Shown: positions 1 through 9,619, numbered from the stretch's first letter. The stretch: DNA of 33,034 bases from Planctomycetota bacterium (GCA_028821845.1 JAPKEZ010000005.1:1-33034); one strand, 5' to 3'. A program made the numbers and translations. The notes: generated by a model from the letters alone, not told the origin.

Positions 1-1119
1 AATGCTGCGTTAGCCATGGGCCTGGTGGCTGGCGTAAAGTTGGCCGGCTTAAAGTTGTTTTACGGCTCTTACCCAATTACTCCGGCATCAGATGTGTTGC
101 ATGCTTTGGCCGGTTATAAAAATTACGGTGTAACTACCTTCCAAGCCGAAGATGAAATTGCTGCTGTGTGTTCTGCAATTGGTGCGAGTTGGGCCGGTAC
201 TCTTGGCGCAACTGGTACTTCCGGTCCGGGGCTTGCATTGAAAAGTGAGGCGCTTGGACTTTCTGTAATGATTGAGCAGCCACTTATCGTGGTCGACGTA
301 CAACGAGCTGGCCCGTCCACGGGTATGCCAACCAAAACTGAACAGGCTGACTTGAACCAAGCCATTTTCGGCCGTAACGGTGAAACGCCATTACCGGTTG
401 TGTCTTGCTCTTCGCCAGGAGATTGTTTTGAGGCAGCGATTGAAGCAGTACGTATTGCAGTGACCTATATGACCCCAGTAATCTTGTTGTCCGATGGCTA
501 TATCGGTAACGGTGCCGAACCGTTCTTGGTGCCTGAGGCTGCCAGCTTACCGAAAATACCTCACAAGTTTTCTCAAGAGGGTGACACGCGTCAACCATTC
601 GAGCGTGATGCTGAGACATTGGCCCGCCCATGGATTAAACCAGGCACGCCTGGTCTTGAACATCGTGTTGGTGGTCTTGAGAAAGAAGAGAATTCCGGCA
701 ATGTTTCGTACGATGCTGAAAACCACGAGCACATGACTTTGTTGCGCGAGCAAAAAGTAAATGGTGTCGCAAAAAGTTACGCGCCGCTTGAAATATTCGG
801 AGAAGATCACGGCGATGTTTTGGTGCTTGGGTGGGGGTCTACTTACGGCGCTATTCGCGGTGCCGTTGAGCGTTGCCATGCCAAAGGTCAAAGCGTTTCG
901 CAGGTGCACTTACGCAATATGTGGCCGCTGCCTCTCGACCTTCAAGATATTATGAAGAACTTCGACAAGGTCGTAATCCCAGAACTAAATCGCGGGCAAC
1001 TTAACCGCATTATCCGTGCCGAATACTTGGTCGACATCATCTCGCTACCAAAAATTCAAGGCAAGCCATATGGCGGAGCTGAATTATTTGGTCTCTTCCA
1101 AGATATCCTCAACGATTAA
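1..1119 (+). CDS. korA: 2-oxoacid:ferredoxin oxidoreductase (2-oxoglutarate type) alpha subunit, 5'-truncated by window edge
   Basis: Frame is open from base 1 (N-A-A-L-A-M...). Motifs FYGSYPITPASDVLHAL, FQAEDEIAAVCSAIGASWAG and GTSGPGLALKSEALGL are typical of the KorA/PorA family. A beta-subunit gene follows directly. Confidence 0.9.
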   Translation, partial: NAALAMGLVAGVKLAGLKLFYGSYPITPASDVLHALAGYKNYGVTTFQAEDEIAAVCSAIGASWAGTLGATGTSGPGLALKSEALGLSVMIEQPLIVVDVQRAGPSTGMPTKTEQADLNQAIFGRNGETPLPVVSCSSPGDCFEAAIEAVRIAVTYMTPVILLSDGYIGNGAEPFLVPEAASLPKIPHKFSQEGDTRQPFERDAETLARPWIKPGTPGLEHRVGGLEKEENSGNVSYDAENHEHMTLLREQKVNGVAKSYAPLEIFGEDHGDVLVLGWGSTYGAIRGAVERCHAKGQSVSQVHLRNMWPLPLDLQDIMKNFDKVVIPELNRGQLNRIIRAEYLVDIISLPKIQGKPYGGAELFGLFQDILND

Positions 1120-1125
1120 TTAATC

Positions 1126-2124
1126 ATGTCCACAGTAACTGAATACAAGAAAAAAGACTTCGTCTCGGATCAAGAAGTGCGCTGGTGCCCCGGATGTGGT
1201 GACTATGCCATTCTTGCCTGTGTGCAACAAGTATTTGCTGGACTTGGTGTCGCGAGAGAAAATTTCGCGGTAATTTCTGGCATCGGTTGTTCAAGTCGGT
1301 TCCCGTACTATATGAATACCTATGGTTTCCATACCATTCATGGTCGTGCTCCCGCTGTTGCCTCAGGAGTAAAAATCGCTAATCCCGAACTCGATGTCTG
1401 GGTGATAACTGGCGACGGAGATGCTTTGTCGATTGGTGGTAATCATTTGATTCACGCCATGCGCCGTAACTTAAACATCAAGGTTCTGTTATTTAATAAC
1501 CGCATTTACGGTTTAACCAAAGGGCAGTATTCGCCTACTACCTCACCTGGGAAGGTCACGGGATCATCGCCATACGGTTCGCTTGACCAGCCATTCAATC
1601 CGATTGCCGTTGCGCTCGGCGCCAACGCATCTTTTGTAGCGCGCACCGCCGACACTCAGCCCAAGCACATGAAAGAAATCTTTGCTGCGGCTCATGCACA
1701 TAAGGGTTTCGCCTTCGTTGAAATTTTACAGAACTGTGTTATTTTTAATGACAAGGTGTTTGATCACATCGTCGAGCGTTCTATCCGGGACGACCGTCAA
1801 GTTGATTTACGTGACGGCCAGCCGATGATTTATGGCAAAGAGTTAGATAAGGGCGTGCGCTTTACTGGCAATAGCCTCGAATTATGTAAAGCCCCTGAAG
1901 CATCCACCTGGAATGCTAGCGAAGCGACAAGCGCAGACGCCATGCGTATTTGCCAAGGAAGCGAGACCGGCGACATTCCTGTGCCGATGGGTGTTTTTAA
2001 GGCCATCGAGCGCCCAGTTTTAGAAGAGGACATTCATCGACAAGTTGCGGCAGCCATTGAAAATCTTGGTGAGGGTACTCTCGAATCTCTGTTAGATTCC
2101 GGCGAGACGTGGGACATCGACTAG
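1126..2124 (+). CDS. korB: 2-oxoacid:ferredoxin oxidoreductase beta subunit (TPP-binding)
   Basis: WCPGCGDYAIL, SGIGCSSRFPYYMNTYGFHTIHGRAPAVASG and GDGDALSIGGNHLIHAMRRN are typical of the KorB TPP-binding subunit. Starts 6 nt after korA. Confidence 0.93.
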   Translation: MSTVTEYKKKDFVSDQEVRWCPGCGDYAILACVQQVFAGLGVARENFAVISGIGCSSRFPYYMNTYGFHTIHGRAPAVASGVKIANPELDVWVITGDGDALSIGGNHLIHAMRRNLNIKVLLFNNRIYGLTKGQYSPTTSPGKVTGSSPYGSLDQPFNPIAVALGANASFVARTADTQPKHMKEIFAAAHAHKGFAFVEILQNCVIFNDKVFDHIVERSIRDDRQVDLRDGQPMIYGKELDKGVRFTGNSLELCKAPEASTWNASEATSADAMRICQGSETGDIPVPMGVFKAIERPVLEEDIHRQVAAAIENLGEGTLESLLDSGETWDID

Positions 2125-3189
2125 TCGCTGCGGCAGCAAATCATTAGCGCTTGGGTGTGTGCATTTTTTATCACACATCCAAGCGCTTAGCATTTGTCCG
2201 ACTGCGTAAGCGGTAGTCATGCCGTGGCCGGCTAAGCCGGTTGCCCAGAACAGATTGTCTTTATGCGGATCTGGCCCAATTATAAATGCATGGTCGGGGC
2301 TGAAAGTGCGTAACCCAGACCAAAGGTGCTTGGGTTGAATGTTGCTCAGCCCAGGTAGCCAGTGGTCAGTTTTAGACGCTATATATTCGATAATGTTAGG
2401 GTCGATATTCTCACCGTAACGCGGATCAACTAATTCGTGATCGCAAGCCGAGATTAGCAAGCCACCGCTTTCGGGGCGGAAGTAAAACTCGTTATCGCCA
2501 GTGCACCACACGACGGGTAGGTCGTGGCTAATTTGCCCGAGAGGGCTACTAACCATCAAGTGTCTGCGGCGTGGACTAAATGGCTGGTTAAGTCCAGTGT
2601 TACTACAAAGGTGGTTCGCCCAGCCGCCATTAGCAACTACGACTTGTTGTGCGTTAATTATTTCATCGCCGCAGCGCACACCACACGCGCTGTCGTTGCT
2701 GTAAATTATTTCATCTACTTTGCAATTAGTACGTACCGTTTGCTCTTTTAGGAATGCCTGCAATAAGCCATGAATGTCAAGAGTGCCTTCATCGGCGAAA
2801 TGCCAGACATCAATATCGGCATCGACAAAGTTGGGGTAGTGTGCGCGAATTTCAGCTACACAACTATTGGCTGCGGACGGCATCCAGTTTTGTGAATTGC
2901 TGTGCTTGTCGGCGGTGACAAATAAACCGACGGCGTCGATGATTGGTTGCTCGGCAAATGAGGCGGATGCGCTGCGGTAAAACTCGGCAGATTCTAGAGC
3001 CATGCGCTGCAGGGCAGGTTGTTCGATGGCGGTACGCAAAATGGCGGCGTTGCGAGAAGTTGAGTGCATGCCTGCTTGTGCACCTTGCTCGAGAATCAAG
3101 ATATCGCTAACTCCGGCCTGACGTAATGCCCAGGCGGTAGATGCGCCTGCGATACCGGCGCCGATGATAATTACTTGAGGTGCACTCAT
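2092..3189 (-). CDS. FAD-dependent oxidoreductase, DAO / glycine oxidase-like
   Basis: N-terminal dinucleotide-binding motif IIIGAGIAGASTAWALRQAG. C-terminal GLRTFSPDHAFIIGPDP...GLAGHGMTTAYAVGQ is typical of the DAO family. Overlaps korB by 33 nt (convergent). Confidence 0.85.
   Translation of the reverse strand: MSAPQVIIIGAGIAGASTAWALRQAGVSDILILEQGAQAGMHSTSRNAAILRTAIEQPALQRMALESAEFYRSASASFAEQPIIDAVGLFVTADKHSNSQNWMPSAANSCVAEIRAHYPNFVDADIDVWHFADEGTLDIHGLLQAFLKEQTVRTNCKVDEIIYSNDSACGVRCGDEIINAQQVVVANGGWANHLCSNTGLNQPFSPRRRHLMVSSPLGQISHDLPVVWCTGDNEFYFRPESGGLLISACDHELVDPRYGENIDPNIIEYIASKTDHWLPGLSNIQPKHLWSGLRTFSPDHAFIIGPDPHKDNLFWATGLAGHGMTTAYAVGQMLSAWMCDKKCTHPSANDLLPQRLVDVPRLAGI
2146..2187. repeat. 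16-bp inverted repeat / hairpin after korB, inside the convergent oxidoreductase CDS
   Basis: AGCGCTTGGGTGTGTG - cattttttat - CACACATCCAAGCGCT, only one G-T wobble. Confidence 0.9.
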
Positions 3190-3240
3190 TTCTGTGAATG
3201 GCGTATATTTTATCGTCGCGCTGTTAGAATTGCCGTCAAC

Positions 3241-4095
3241 ATGGAAGCAACAGACCGTAGATTACTTCAACTTGGGCATAGTCCAGATCCAGATGACGCC
3301 TTTATGCATTATGCCTTGGCCGCTGACAAGCTAGACGTGGGCGACCTTGACTTTGAGCACAAACTTGAAGACATCGAAACGCTCAACAAGCGCGCGGTGC
3401 ACGGTGAATATGAAATCACTGCGGTTTCAATTCACGGATACGCTTTTGTCGCTGATAAGTACTGTTTGCTTAACCACGGTGCATCGATGGGCGAAGGGTA
3501 TGGTCCACGTATTGTTGCCCGAGAAGAAATGAAAATCGAAGACTTGCAAAAGGGCAAGGGTAAGCGCATTGCAATACCCGGAGAATGGACATCAGCGCAC
3601 TTGGCTACGCAAATGTACATCGGAGAATACGATTACGGTTTGGTAGAATTTGATCAAATACCTGATGCTGTTGAAAGGGGAGACTACGATGCCGGCGTGT
3701 TGATTCACGAAGGGCAACTTACTTTTCAAGATCAAGGCTTGGTGTTGCTACGCGACTTAGGAGAATGGTGGCAAACCGAAAACGATGGCTTGCCGTTACC
3801 CCTTGGTGGTAACACAGTGCGCCGCGACTTGGGCGACTTAATTCCTCGCGTTTCGCAGTTGCTTCAAGACAGCATTCGTTATGGTCTCGAACACCGCGTT
3901 GAAGCCGTTGAATATGCACTGCAGTGGGGTCGTGACTTGAGCGTTGAACAAGCCGATGAATTTATCGGCATGTACGTTAACGAACGCACTTTAGATTATG
4001 GCGACGACGGTCGCCTAGCAGTAAAACTGTTTTTAGAGAAAGCGCACAAGATGGGAATTATCCCAGAAATGCCGCCGCTTGACTTTCAGCGCTAA
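3241..4095 (+). CDS. MqnA/MqnD-like periplasmic-binding-fold protein (menaquinone futalosine-pathway family)
   Basis: LGHSPDPDDAFMHYALAADKLD, IAIPGEWTSAHLATQMY and DAGVLIHEGQLTF resemble MqnD (1,4-dihydroxy-6-naphthoate synthase). Start taken at ATG 3241 rather than 3175, because the upstream extension lacks family features. Confidence 0.7.
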   Translation: MEATDRRLLQLGHSPDPDDAFMHYALAADKLDVGDLDFEHKLEDIETLNKRAVHGEYEITAVSIHGYAFVADKYCLLNHGASMGEGYGPRIVAREEMKIEDLQKGKGKRIAIPGEWTSAHLATQMYIGEYDYGLVEFDQIPDAVERGDYDAGVLIHEGQLTFQDQGLVLLRDLGEWWQTENDGLPLPLGGNTVRRDLGDLIPRVSQLLQDSIRYGLEHRVEAVEYALQWGRDLSVEQADEFIGMYVNERTLDYGDDGRLAVKLFLEKAHKMGIIPEMPPLDFQR

Positions 4096-7000
4096 TCCGT
4101 AAGCGCAGCTTTTGCCGCTATTAAATTCGCCTTGACGGCTTTATCGTCAGGGCGCAACGCAAGCGCTGTAGTGTAGTCAGCAATGGCGCCGCTGATGTCA
4201 CCGCTAAGTTGCTTGACGTAGCCACGTCCTGAATAAGCCTCAAAGAAATAGGGGCCTTCTTTGGCAGCAAGATCGAAAGACTCTAAAGCTAGATCAAGTC
4301 GCTGCGTGTTGACGTAGCCGCGCGCCATTTGCACGTATATATATCCAACCTGGAACTCGCGAGCGGTTTCATGCATTTCGTTCTTGGTGAATGCGTATTC
4401 AAGGGACAATAAACTCGGAGAAGGTGCTTGAGTTAGCCAGCGTCCACCAAACGGAACAGATGCTTCGAGACGTTGGGCGTCATTCATGTTTAGCAACTCA
4501 AAGTCATTGATAATTACTTCAATGTCAACAGCTCCTAAGTAAAACGCCACTAGATTACCACGCCTATCAACCAAGAATGAGGAAGGAGTAGGCATAGCAA
4601 TGTCGCGTTTTGTTAAAGTTCTCTGCATAATGTCGAGTACATTAATGCACTGTGCAGAAGCTTGCGCGTGAGGAGCTGACCAGTTTGCGGGTTCTTGGTT
4701 TGAGGTGACATTTAAAGCAACCGGAATGACATTAGCTTCTAGAAAGCTCTCTTTGTTCTCGGTAATTGCCGATAATTCGACTATGCAAGGCGCGCAGGTT
4801 TCTGACCATAGGTTGACAAACAAGGCCTTCGAATTATCGCTGGCCTTGGCCGCAGTCGTGCCAGTGCCGAACAGCGTCGCTTTCTCATTGTCAGGGGCAT
4901 CAATCTTAAGCTGCGGCATCGGTATCGGGTTAGGTAACACGATGCGCGAGAAAGATGTTACTGCGGACAGACTGCCTTCTGCGATTGAGTTCTCAATCTC
5001 CGTAGCTGTTGATTGATGTACCACAACACCAGCGCCTTGGGTGATGACATAGCGCTGACCATTGCGGATGTCATCGTAATGGTCAGCTTTGCCGTTTGGC
5101 CATTTAACAATTATCTGTGATACCTTATTGTCGCTCAATCCGAAATGCAGCCATGACGATGATTGCGCTTGGTAACCACTGCCAGCGCGCCGCGTTTGCG
5201 ACAACACTGTTTGCTGTTTGTCATCGAGATGAACTTCAACGCGTGCACCTATAGCGTCAGGATTTATCGAACCTACAAGTTTTAGTTGAACGAAGCTGTT
5301 ACTAGTTTGAACTTGGTTACGCATCACGCGCAGTCTTGGAGCGGTGCGATTAGTAATTAGTAAATCTAGATTACCATCAAGGTCTAAGTCGTGAGCAACA
5401 GCACTGCGCCCGTCATCTTCGAAGTTTAGTCCACTGACTGCTGAGCCATCGGCGAATTCCCCATTACCTAAATTGATGAACATACAATTGGCCTCGTTGC
5501 CGCTCCAGGATTTACCTTGGCTGATTAACTTGTTGATTGCGCGCCAACCATTTTTGTAGTCGGCGTCATCGATTTCAGTTTCTGGTGAGAGCGACACGAC
5601 CTGCCGCCAGAAAAAACTTCACAAGTCGCCATCGTCGTCATCGTCGTTGGTGGTAAAACCATTTGGCACGAAAATGTCAAGTCGGGAATCGTTGTTGTAA
5701 TCAAAGAAAATAGAACCCCATGCCCAGCGACCCATATTGGTATTGCTGGCTTGCGACACATCCTTAAAGGTTCCGTCCCCCATGTTTTTGAAGAGAGTGT
5801 TGCCGTCGGCATGCTGTTGCATTTGCCTGCGAGTATCTTCGCTAGCCTCAGTCATGAAATGTCGCTGATAAGTAATGCGTTGACCGGCGCTTGAATACAT
5901 ATTGCTAACGTAGAGGTCTATATGCCCGTCGTTATCGTAATCTCCCCAACTTACTGCCATGCCCGCAGAAATGTCCTCAACACCAGCGCTCGCGGCTACA
6001 TCAGCGAATGTACCGTTGTCGTTACGGAACAGATTGTTGCGTCCGTAGTCGTTAGCGACATATAAATCTTGATCACCATCGTTGTCGTAATCTTCGAATG
6101 AAGCGGCGAAACTGAATCGTTTATTGTTCTGGTCGAGACCAACGTCGCTGGTAACGTCTTCGAATTGCAATTCGCCGCTGTTGCGTAGCATTATATTAGC
6201 AAGGCCATTGTTAGCATCGTTGTAAGGCTGGGGCACGGCTTGATTTTCATATGGGTTTAGGTAGCGACAAGCATATAAATCTACCAAACCGTCGTTATCG
6301 TAATCAGAAGCTGCAAGCGACGTTACTTCTGGCGCATTAATCATGCCGACAACATCGAATACACCGTGCCCGTCATTTTCGAATATTGCGACTAATCCGG
6401 GGAATGTACTCGCTAAATCTAAATCGCCGTCGTTGTCGAAATCAACGAATAAAGCGCTACGCGAGGACTCGAGGAAGTCTAGTTGGGATTTGGCAGAGTG
6501 GTCTTCGAACACCTCTGGAGCAACTTGCATTAGTAAAGTGTTGGGCAGCCCAGCTGGCTGCGGCAAATAAATATCGTCAAGTCCATCATTGTTGACGTCA
6601 GCTAGTGAGATGCCCTGATGAGATTTTGTGGATAGACCTAAGGCCGAAGAGATATGCTTTTGCCAGTAGTTTAAACTTGGAGCGAGCATGCCATCGTAAT
6701 TGACAAGCTTCAAACTGTCCTGCGAAACATCTTTAAAGAGAGCATCGGGACTAGTGAGTTGTTCGCAGTCAATCACAGCCACAGTGTGAATAGTTAATGA
6801 TGGAGAAGCAGTGAAAGTAACCAGCAAGTTTGCGTTTTGTTGCAAATGGCGCATGTCATTTTCAATGTGGCTAAGCATGATTACTTTAGTCGTATAACCC
6901 GTTTCGGTTTTTGCCACACCAACTATTTTATATTTAGTATGCCACGAGCTATCGCTAAAGGAAAACTTTGCCGTCGCAGAATCGGCGCGCTCAATGATTA

Positions 7001-7172
7001 CATGGCCATCACTAAAAGCGATTTCAAACTTAGCGTCGATAGTGCCGCTGCCACAGTCTTTTAAAATAGTACCTGCCTGTCTGGAGATGTCCTCGAATTG
7101 CTCAATACCTAATTGCTGCTGGCTAGTAGCGCAACCAATAATCGCAATTAGGCATGAAGCAATTATCATCAA
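4092..7172 (-). CDS. Candidate selenoprotein: exported lipoprotein with FG-GAP/VCBS repeats, ASPIC/UnbV domain, thioredoxin-like domain and TPRs; in-frame UGA (Sec) at 5621-5619
   Basis: ORFs 5619-7172 and 4092-5597 lie in the same frame, separated by one TGA: ...GFTTNDDDDDGDL-U-SFFWRQVVSLSPETE.... The N-terminal part has a signal peptide with lipobox IIGC and repeats such as DYDNDGDQDLYVAND. The C-terminal part has ASPIC/UnbV (GARVEVHLDD...VKWPNGKADHYDDI), thioredoxin NLWSETCAPCIVEL and TPRs. The likely start is ATG 7169, overlapping the aldehyde dehydrogenase TGA, which gives about 1025 aa with Sec at residue 517. Confidence 0.85.
5579..5621 (-). promoter_or_regulatory. Putative bacterial SECIS element immediately downstream of the in-frame UGA
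   Basis: RNA (minus strand): UGA-AGUUU-UUUCUGG-CGGCA-GGUCG-UGUCG-CUCUCA-CCAGAAA. Outer 7-bp stem UUUCUGG/CCAGAAA, inner 5-bp stem CGGCA/UGUCG (one G-U), 6-nt 3' bulge, apical loop GGUCG starting 17 nt after the UGA. The loop context GCAGGUC is the same as in the E. coli fdhF SECIS as I recall it. Confidence 0.8.
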
Positions 7173-8638
7173 TCGAGGTTAAGCCAAATTGACTTGCTCT
7201 CAGTATAAGTATCTAAGGCATGCGTGCCAAGCTCGCGCCCGTAGCCCGAGTCACCGAAGCCACCGAATGACATACTTGGATCGTACATGTTGTAAGTGTT
7301 TACCCAAACTGTGCCAGCGCGTAATTGCTTGGCGAAATTCAGGGCACGTGCAATGTCTCGAGTGAAAACTCCCGCTGCCAAGCCATAGCGCGAGTTATGC
7401 GCAATTTCTAAAGCATGTGCTTCATCGTCGAACGGAATAACCGCAACCACTGGGCCAAATACCTCTTCTTGTGCCAAAGCAGAATCAGGGTCGACATCGG
7501 CAAACACAGTCGCCTCAATGTAATAACCTTTGCCGCCACCAACTTCATCACGTAATGAATTGCCACCCGTCACTAAACGCGCCCCATCAGATTTCGCTTG
7601 TTCAATGGCCGCCAAAACTTTTTCGTATTGTGCTGCGTTACATACTGGCCCCATTCGCGTGCCTTCAGCCGTTGGATGCCCGACAGTTGTCTTGCCAGCC
7701 ATCGCCGCCAGCCCTTCAACGAATTCGTCGTAAATTTCGCGCTGCACCAATACTCGTGAGCCAGCTGCACACACTTCGCCTTTGTTGTAAAAAATACCTG
7801 ATGCCGCGCCGCGCACCGCAGCTTTGAGGTTAGCGTCGGCGAAAATTATGTTTTGTGACTTGCCACCAAGCTCGAGCGTGACGCGCTTAAGGCTATCGGC
7901 ACATTCGTGCTGAATTAGTTTTCCCACTCGCGTGCTGCCCGTGAACGAAACCTTATCAACGTTAGGGTGCTTAACTAATGCCATGCCAACATCAGGGCCA
8001 GTACCGGTAACTACATTTAAAACCCCATCAGGCAAACCAGCTTCACTGCCAAGTTTCGCCAGCCACAAAGAAGTGTGCGAGGTAAACTCGCTCGGCTTCA
8101 GTACTACAGTATTGCCACAAGCCAGAGCAGGGGCAATCTTCCAGGCAGCCATTAGTAGTGGGAAATTCCATGGAGTAATGAAAGCGCACACACCAACTGG
8201 AACGCGCATATTCAGGCCCATATTATTGCCCGGCAAGTCAATAACATCGCCATTCATCTTTGTTGCCCAACCCGCGTAATAACGGAAAATCTCGGACACA
8301 ATTGGGATTTCTATCTTGCTGGCATCGAATGTGGTTTTGCCAGAGTCTAAAATCTCGCAATCTGCCAATTTGGCACTATTCTCGTCAATCAGCTCGGCGA
8401 AGCGCCAAAGTATCTTTGCACGTTTAGCCGGCACAGTATTTGCCCATTTCGGATTAGAAAATGCGTCGGTCGCTGCCGAAACGGCAGAATTTACATCATT
8501 TTCGTCGCCCGCAGGTATTTGCGCAAAAACCTCTTCGTTTGCAGGGTTTACGCAGTCTATTAGGCTCTCAGAGAAAGATGGCGTCCATTTCCCATTTATG
8601 AAATGCTGGACAGGAGGTAATGAATCGGTTGGGGTCAA
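7169..8638 (-). CDS. Aldehyde dehydrogenase (betaine-aldehyde-dehydrogenase-like)
   Basis: FINGKW, ITPWNFPLLMAAWKIAPALACGNTVVLKPSE, TLELGGKSQNIIF, NKGEVCAAGSR (catalytic Cys) and PFGG-like SFGGFGDSGYGRELG. Start codon appears to be TTG. Confidence 0.92.
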   Translation of the reverse strand: MTPTDSLPPVQHFINGKWTPSFSESLIDCVNPANEEVFAQIPAGDENDVNSAVSAATDAFSNPKWANTVPAKRAKILWRFAELIDENSAKLADCEILDSGKTTFDASKIEIPIVSEIFRYYAGWATKMNGDVIDLPGNNMGLNMRVPVGVCAFITPWNFPLLMAAWKIAPALACGNTVVLKPSEFTSHTSLWLAKLGSEAGLPDGVLNVVTGTGPDVGMALVKHPNVDKVSFTGSTRVGKLIQHECADSLKRVTLELGGKSQNIIFADANLKAAVRGAASGIFYNKGEVCAAGSRVLVQREIYDEFVEGLAAMAGKTTVGHPTAEGTRMGPVCNAAQYEKVLAAIEQAKSDGARLVTGGNSLRDEVGGGKGYYIEATVFADVDPDSALAQEEVFGPVVAVIPFDDEAHALEIAHNSRYGLAAGVFTRDIARALNFAKQLRAGTVWVNTYNMYDPSMSFGGFGDSGYGRELGTHALDTYTESKSIWLNLD

Positions 8639-8711
8639 AATTATTAGGAGAAAGAGGGCTAGTTGGCCTACATGATAGCCGATTGTATGGTGTGATAGAC
8701 AAATTGTTCAG

Positions 8712-9122
8712 ATGACTGACGATTCTAGTGAAAATACGAAGTTGAATGTAGCGATATTGATCGGAGAAGATTTTTTCCGTAAACGCACATTCGACGCAAT
8801 TAGCGCATTGGCCATAACCCCAATGGCGTTTGAGTTTTCAGATACGCTCCTCGACGAGCTGGTTGCCGCACAACCTATTGGCATTGTGGTGGACCTCGAA
8901 GATGAGAGATTTAGTGGCTTATCGGTACTGGCAGCAATTCGTGCTACTCCTGAATTAGCAGATGTCCCATACATCGCTTATGCAGCTTTTGATCGCGAGG
9001 ATATTATTGTAAGCGCCGCGGCACTTGGCATAAACCACGTCATACGCTCGGTTTACGCTGCCGACCTCGTCAAAATGATTAGGGATTTCTTGCCTGATCT
9101 TGACGAAGAGCTAGTTGAATAA
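8712..9122 (+). CDS. CheY-like receiver-domain protein (degenerate)
   Basis: Receiver-like fold pattern with IVVDLEDERFSGLSVLAAIRATPELADVPYIAYAAF, but the usual Thr and Lys positions look substituted. Confidence 0.65.
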   Translation: MTDDSSENTKLNVAILIGEDFFRKRTFDAISALAITPMAFEFSDTLLDELVAAQPIGIVVDLEDERFSGLSVLAAIRATPELADVPYIAYAAFDREDIIVSAAALGINHVIRSVYAADLVKMIRDFLPDLDEELVE

Positions 9123-9214
9123 ACTGCCACTTGCGCAAATCAGGTTTTTTTGTTAAAATTAATGACCGAAAAGGCATTCTTCGTGCTTTTTTGACTCAAA
9201 ACAAGAAATAACTG

Positions 9215-9559
9215 ATGGTTAAACTATACATTAAACCAAGCTGCAAAGTTTGTCAGAAAGCTACCAAGTACCTCAAGAAGAAGAAAATAGACTTCGAAGA
9301 GCTCGATATTTTGGTTAGCCCCCCAGCAAAAAAACTGCTCGAAAAAGCGGTTGATGCTAACAATCCAAAGTCTGCATTCAACACCAAGTCTACAGGCTAT
9401 AAAGAGCATGGCATTGCCGAGGCCACCTTCAATACTAAGAAAGAGGTCGTAGATTTACTGCGCTCAAACCCAGATATGATTCGTCGCCCACTTTTGGCGC
9501 GTAACGAAAAAGCAATCTTAGGTTTCGATGAGGCTGATTACGCAACATTCTTGCGTTAG
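9215..9559 (+). CDS. ArsC/Spx-family thioredoxin-fold protein
   Basis: KLYIKPSCKVCQKATKYLKKKKIDFEELDI (CxxC), ...NPDMIRRPLLARNEKAILGFDEADYATFL. Confidence 0.83.
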   Translation: MVKLYIKPSCKVCQKATKYLKKKKIDFEELDILVSPPAKKLLEKAVDANNPKSAFNTKSTGYKEHGIAEATFNTKKEVVDLLRSNPDMIRRPLLARNEKAILGFDEADYATFLR

Positions 9560-9577
9560 GTCTAAAAACTTAATTAA

Positions 9578-9608
9578 CCGACCGCGTTCTGCGCGGTCGG
9601 TTTTTTTT
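9578..9608 (+). terminator. Rho-independent terminator
   Basis: Perfect 9-bp stem CCGACCGCG/CGCGGTCGG (loop TTCTG) followed by eight T. Confidence 0.92.
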
Positions 9609-9619
9609 ACACTATCGAT

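Noticed and set aside
3175-3240. N-terminal extension of the MqnD-like ORF
   Set aside because: Overlaps the divergent oxidoreductase start; homology begins at about 3241.
5619-5621. UGA=Trp genetic code instead of Sec
   Set aside because: Trp is encoded by TGG in window genes, and TGA acts as a true stop in overlapping gene junctions (ALDH, cdaA, cdaR).
5525-5812. Frameshift or pseudogene explanation for the split UnbV-like ORF
   Set aside because: Both halves are in the same frame, separated by exactly one TGA and 7 sense codons (SFFWRQV); no indel is needed and a SECIS-like hairpin is present. The alternate-frame ORF there is low-complexity noise.
9165-9191. Hairpin AAAAGGCA-TTCTTCG-TGCTTTTTT upstream of the ArsC-like gene
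   Set aside because: Possible weak terminator, but the stem is AT-rich and contains a wobble; not confident enough to list.
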